Both the position numbers and the translations under genes were made by a program. A stretch of 64,000 bases of DNA from Homalodisca vitripennis (taxonomy: Eukaryota > Arthropoda > Insecta > Hemiptera > Cicadellidae). The stretch is taken from positions 73,050,001-73,114,000 of the forward strand of contig NC_060215.1 in NCBI RefSeq assembly GCF_021130785.1, given 5' to 3'. Below, one piece after another: positions 60,975 through 64,000 of the stretch (position 1 is its first letter; every line of letters starts with the position of its first letter). A model generated the notes under the pieces. It was not told the DNA's origin. It saw only the letters and a list, made by a program, of their open reading frames with translations, and did no database searches.

Positions 60975-61055
60975 AACCCCCTTACAAATATTTATTGAAC
61001 TCCCCGGGAATGGAACCGTGACCTCTCAGTTAAAGAGCTGCAGGTTATGCTACAG
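60975..61055 (-). repeat. tRNA-like SINE fragment (tentative)
   Basis: On the minus strand TAGCATAACCTGCAGCTC, then TTTAACTGAGAGGTCACGG and TTCCATTCCC resemble an anticodon arm, variable region and B box of a tRNA. No acceptor stem or proper cloverleaf is formed, so a functional tRNA is unlikely. A tRNA-derived SINE piece is the better reading. Confidence 0.3.
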
Positions 61056-61950
61056 TGAAGGTAGTTTGTATTAAAATAGCTTAATTGATCTAGAATGCAT
61101 GCATTATTTGAGTAAAATTGCATATAAAAGATGTCTTGTAAACACTCGCGGTTAACAATTCAATATATTACATAAAACATTTATTAAAATCCACTCAATC
61201 CATATTGATTAAGATGTAAAGATTACAAAGTTTTTGTAAATTAGATTTCAAAACTTAAGGTGCCGTCGATGAAAAGCATAAATAATTTTAAAACTAATTT
61301 CTTTCTAAAACGTCAACTCTGCTGGTGCCGTGGGATGTTGGCTAAACAGTCAAGAAATGTTAAGTTCAGCTCCATATCACCTTCCACTTAGTGCAGCGTT
61401 TGAAATCTAACGATGTGACTGACTTGACTCCTGGAATCTAGAATCAAAATCCATGCGAAGAGATCCAAAACAGTCGGCTTTCAAAGATCTCTTTACATCG
61501 TTTGACACAACAGAAACTGTAACAAAAATGTAATCCAGATGAAGTGGTGTTCTCATTGTCACAATTGGCAATACATCAGGCATTCCTTACATGCCTTTTA
61601 GTATTATATTTAGCTTTTAATATATGAGTAGAAATCTTCTTGTGACGCCAGTCTGTGAGGGTAGAAATATTGACTTAGAGAGTAAAGTGAACCCAGAGAT
61701 TAGTAACCCTATAATACAGAGAAGTTTATATTACTTGTGGTACCAACGAAGTGTTTGGTTATATTTGTAATATTTTTAAAATTACTTACACCCATTTAAA
61801 ATACAGCTGTTCTCGTGAATAATTAAAAAATGTACTCTATATTACGGTTTTCTGTGTCAGATCCCAGATAAGGATGCAACAGGCAATACTACAATATTAC
61901 ATACTACATTATGTAATATAAATATAATTTATAGATTATTGATAAATAGA
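61056..61950. other. Intergenic sequence without recognised genes
   Basis: A slightly GC-richer segment at 61290-61520 shows no open frame of note. Nothing else is supported. Confidence 0.35.
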
Positions 61951-61951
61951 G

Positions 61952-61954
<3 letters not shown>

Positions 61955-62016
<62 letters not shown>

Positions 62017-62032
62017 TATATATATATATATA
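61955..62032. repeat. (TA)n microsatellite bordering a mariner-type element
   Basis: About 75 bp of TA with one GTATATA interruption at about 62013. The CAGGGTGT end of the following element starts right after it. Confidence 0.9.
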
Positions 62033-64000
62033 CAGGGTGTATATTATGTCTGGAAAACACCCAAATATATCCTTTAATAATTTAAATATAAATTTGAAAC
62101 CTCTTACAATCGTGATAGAGATTGGGCATCTACTTTTTGGAACAATGTTTTGTTATGTCACACCAACGGGGGACGTCCTGCTGCCGAGGGTATCGTGAAT
62201 ATTCTTAATGGAAGCCTATACCTTGTGATACATAATTTTTAAAGGTAATAGCTTACTGAATTGAATGCCACAAACCGTCATCTCAAGGGAATTATTCTAT
62301 CAGAAAATAGAGCATTTTTAGTATTGAAAATTTACTGATGTTCAACAATGTAATTTTAAACATGGTTCTTTGCCACAAAATGTGTTACACTAATTTTTTT
62401 AGCATTTTTTTAAATGTTCAATTAAATAAACAAAAAATTTCATTTTAAGCTGGTTTCTATTAGCACAAATTTGCCAGTTTCTATTACAGTACAATTATGG
62501 AAATACTTATGTTATTGATTTCTTATTACAAATAAAAAATAATGTATGCTGTTAGAAAAGTCTTACAACAAACGTTTTACCTGCATTTGGTGTCAAAGCA
62601 ATTGTTCGAACTGTGTTCCTTCTACGGTTTGACAATGAGCCAATCTTGTGTAAAATGATTCGACAGAGTTGCCTAACATTTTCTTCAGTTAATCAAAGCA
62701 ATCTCCTCTATAATCCCTGTTTCTTAGGTCTTCCAATTATGAGGCTTTGCTTCTATAAACATTGGATTTTAAATGACCCCATAGGAAATAATCGATTGGT
62801 GACAAATCCGGAGATCTTGGAGGCCATTCGATTTCTCCTCTTCGGCCAATCCATTTATGAGGAAGGAAACCTTAAAATCCAAATACTCTCTTACCTGTCT
62901 CCCATAATGGGGTGGAGCACCATCCTGCTGAAACCATACATTATCAAAGTATTCTCCTGATGCAATTTGAATAGCTGGGATTATTTTCATTTTGGAGCAT
63001 ATTGTAGTAAAGTTCGGCATTTAAATTTCCATTGATGAAAAAGGGTCCAACAATTTTGTTACCTAAAATTCCACACCATACGTTCAGTTTTTGTGGTTGC
63101 TGTGAATGGGACTCAGTAATCCAATGTGGGTTTTCACTAGCCCAGTAACGGCAATTGTGCCTGTTAACATTGCCATTTAGGAAAAAAGTTGCCTCATCAG
63201 AAAATAGTATGTTGGTCAGAAAATCTCTATTGTGTCATCACATTTGCGCATCACAAGTTCACAAAACTCAACCTCTTCTGTCGTAATCATCCTCACTTAA
63301 CTGTTGGACTAAATGAACTTTAAATGGTTTTGTATTTATTAATTTTCAAAATCTTACTCACTAGACATAGGGTGCATATCATGTTGCTGTGCAGCTTTTC
63401 TGAGCGATGTATGTGGGTCTTCAATAAATGTTTTGCAAAACATCTAGTGCATGTTCCTTCATCTGTTGCAGATTGTATCCTACCCGACTTTGGCCCGATT
63501 ACGTACACTCCCTGTCATTTCAAAACGCTCAATAGTTTTTGATATTGTTGAAACACTTATGGGATTCCTTTCTGGGAAAGTGTCATTAAACAAATTACAA
63601 ACTTCCCCGATAAGATATTTGACGATCGCCATATCCTCGCATCATCAACAGAGTAATTCGTTCTCTTTCAGACAATTCCATTAAAATGCCAAATAAAAAC
63701 TGAACTACTGTAATTAGATAACTTGTTGACAGCAATGCTTCAGAGACACTGATTAACTCGACAGGAATGATATGACCTTTGTCCATTTGTAATTCCCAAG
63801 CTTAGACTGTCTAGTGAAAGCTCCATGCTCAACAAACTGAAACCTGTAGACCAGATGATTAATAACACAATAATGTTTCCTCATAGGATAGTGACCTTTG
63901 TCTCTTTAAACCTTCCTGCTGACTGGAAAACACCAAGTACAGATTCATAAGTAATCAGAGAAAGTGACTCATAAGTTTTATTCATTTGTAATAAAAACTG
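62033..64000 (-). mobile_element. Mariner-type element, truncated by the window end
   Basis: The left end is CAGGGTGTATATTATGTCTG, a typical terminus for this group, immediately after a TA, the expected target. A transposase pseudogene follows on the minus strand (62600-63681). The other terminus lies beyond 64000. Length within the window is already 1968 bp. Confidence 0.75.
62600..63681 (-). pseudogene. Mariner-type transposase with several frameshifts
   Basis: Start chosen at the Met of MELSERERITLLMMRGYGDR, the family's N-terminus. Downstream pieces read in order: KSGRIQSATDEGT, a central block with ILFSDEATFFLNG-like and NVWCGILGNKIVGPF-like sequence across frames, KIIPAIQIASGEYFDNVWF, then QQDGAPPHYGRQVREYLD, and a [24 protein letters not shown] end. 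The expected three acids of the DDE core (in SDE, QDG and SPD contexts) seem present, but in different frames. It is the best preserved mariner-type copy in the window yet cannot make a full protein. Confidence 0.85.

Noticed and set aside
60975..61055. Functional tRNA gene
   Set aside because: B-box-like sequence is present, but no closing acceptor stem or normal D arm can be formed.

Overview
The window is nuclear DNA of an insect, most likely a hemipteran. It is AT-rich and gene-poor. Its genes are split by kilobase-scale introns with GT-AG boundaries. One gene encodes an apolipophorin-III-like hemolymph protein. Much of the remaining recognisable sequence is decayed insect-type transposable elements. 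The hemipteran guess rests on the transposon families, including a transposase family with an FSDNC-SGQNKN signature that I associate with aphids and their relatives. It is inference, not proof.

Four host genes or gene parts can be supported. (1) 660-1954, plus strand: the terminal coding exon of an unrecognised protein whose other exons lie left of the window. (2) 4514-16243, plus strand: a three-exon model for a 112-residue secreted protein with six cysteines. Its first intron is about 11 kb, has a GC-AG donor, and contains a nested transposon. (3) 19779-26129, minus strand: a four-exon, 189-residue apolipophorin-III-like precursor with TATA box and polyadenylation signal. (4) 45427-49101, plus strand: a two-exon, 128-residue secreted Pro/Cys/His-rich protein with PCYPA repeats. 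A decayed copy of apolipophorin exon 3 lies at about 51.5 kb on the opposite strand.

Mobile elements, left to right: a perfect 359-bp palindrome (96-454); a mariner-type remnant (6.3-6.85 kb, minus); a 3.5-kb hAT element with 8-bp target duplication (8581-12094) that holds an array of alternating inverted modules, itself interrupted by a 5'-truncated LINE; a LINE with ORF1, endonuclease and RT remnants (16.3-18.8 kb), starting just after the stop codon of gene 2; a 2.85-kb terminal-inverted-repeat transposon with a decayed SGQNKN transposase (36.5-39.35 kb, minus); a mariner-type remnant (39.87-40.5 kb); a LINE RT tail (41.6-42.7 kb, minus); a BEL/Pao integrase remnant (55.9-56.3 kb); and a mariner-type element inserted in a TA microsatellite and running off the right end (62.03-64 kb).

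No rRNA, CRISPR array or convincing functional tRNA was seen. The genes share no evident pathway. Three of the four appear to be secreted products, and the apolipophorin gene is the only one whose function can be named with confidence. The best candidates for something undescribed are the six-cysteine secreted peptide gene, the PCYPA-repeat secreted protein, and the layered hAT/inverted-module/LINE nest.
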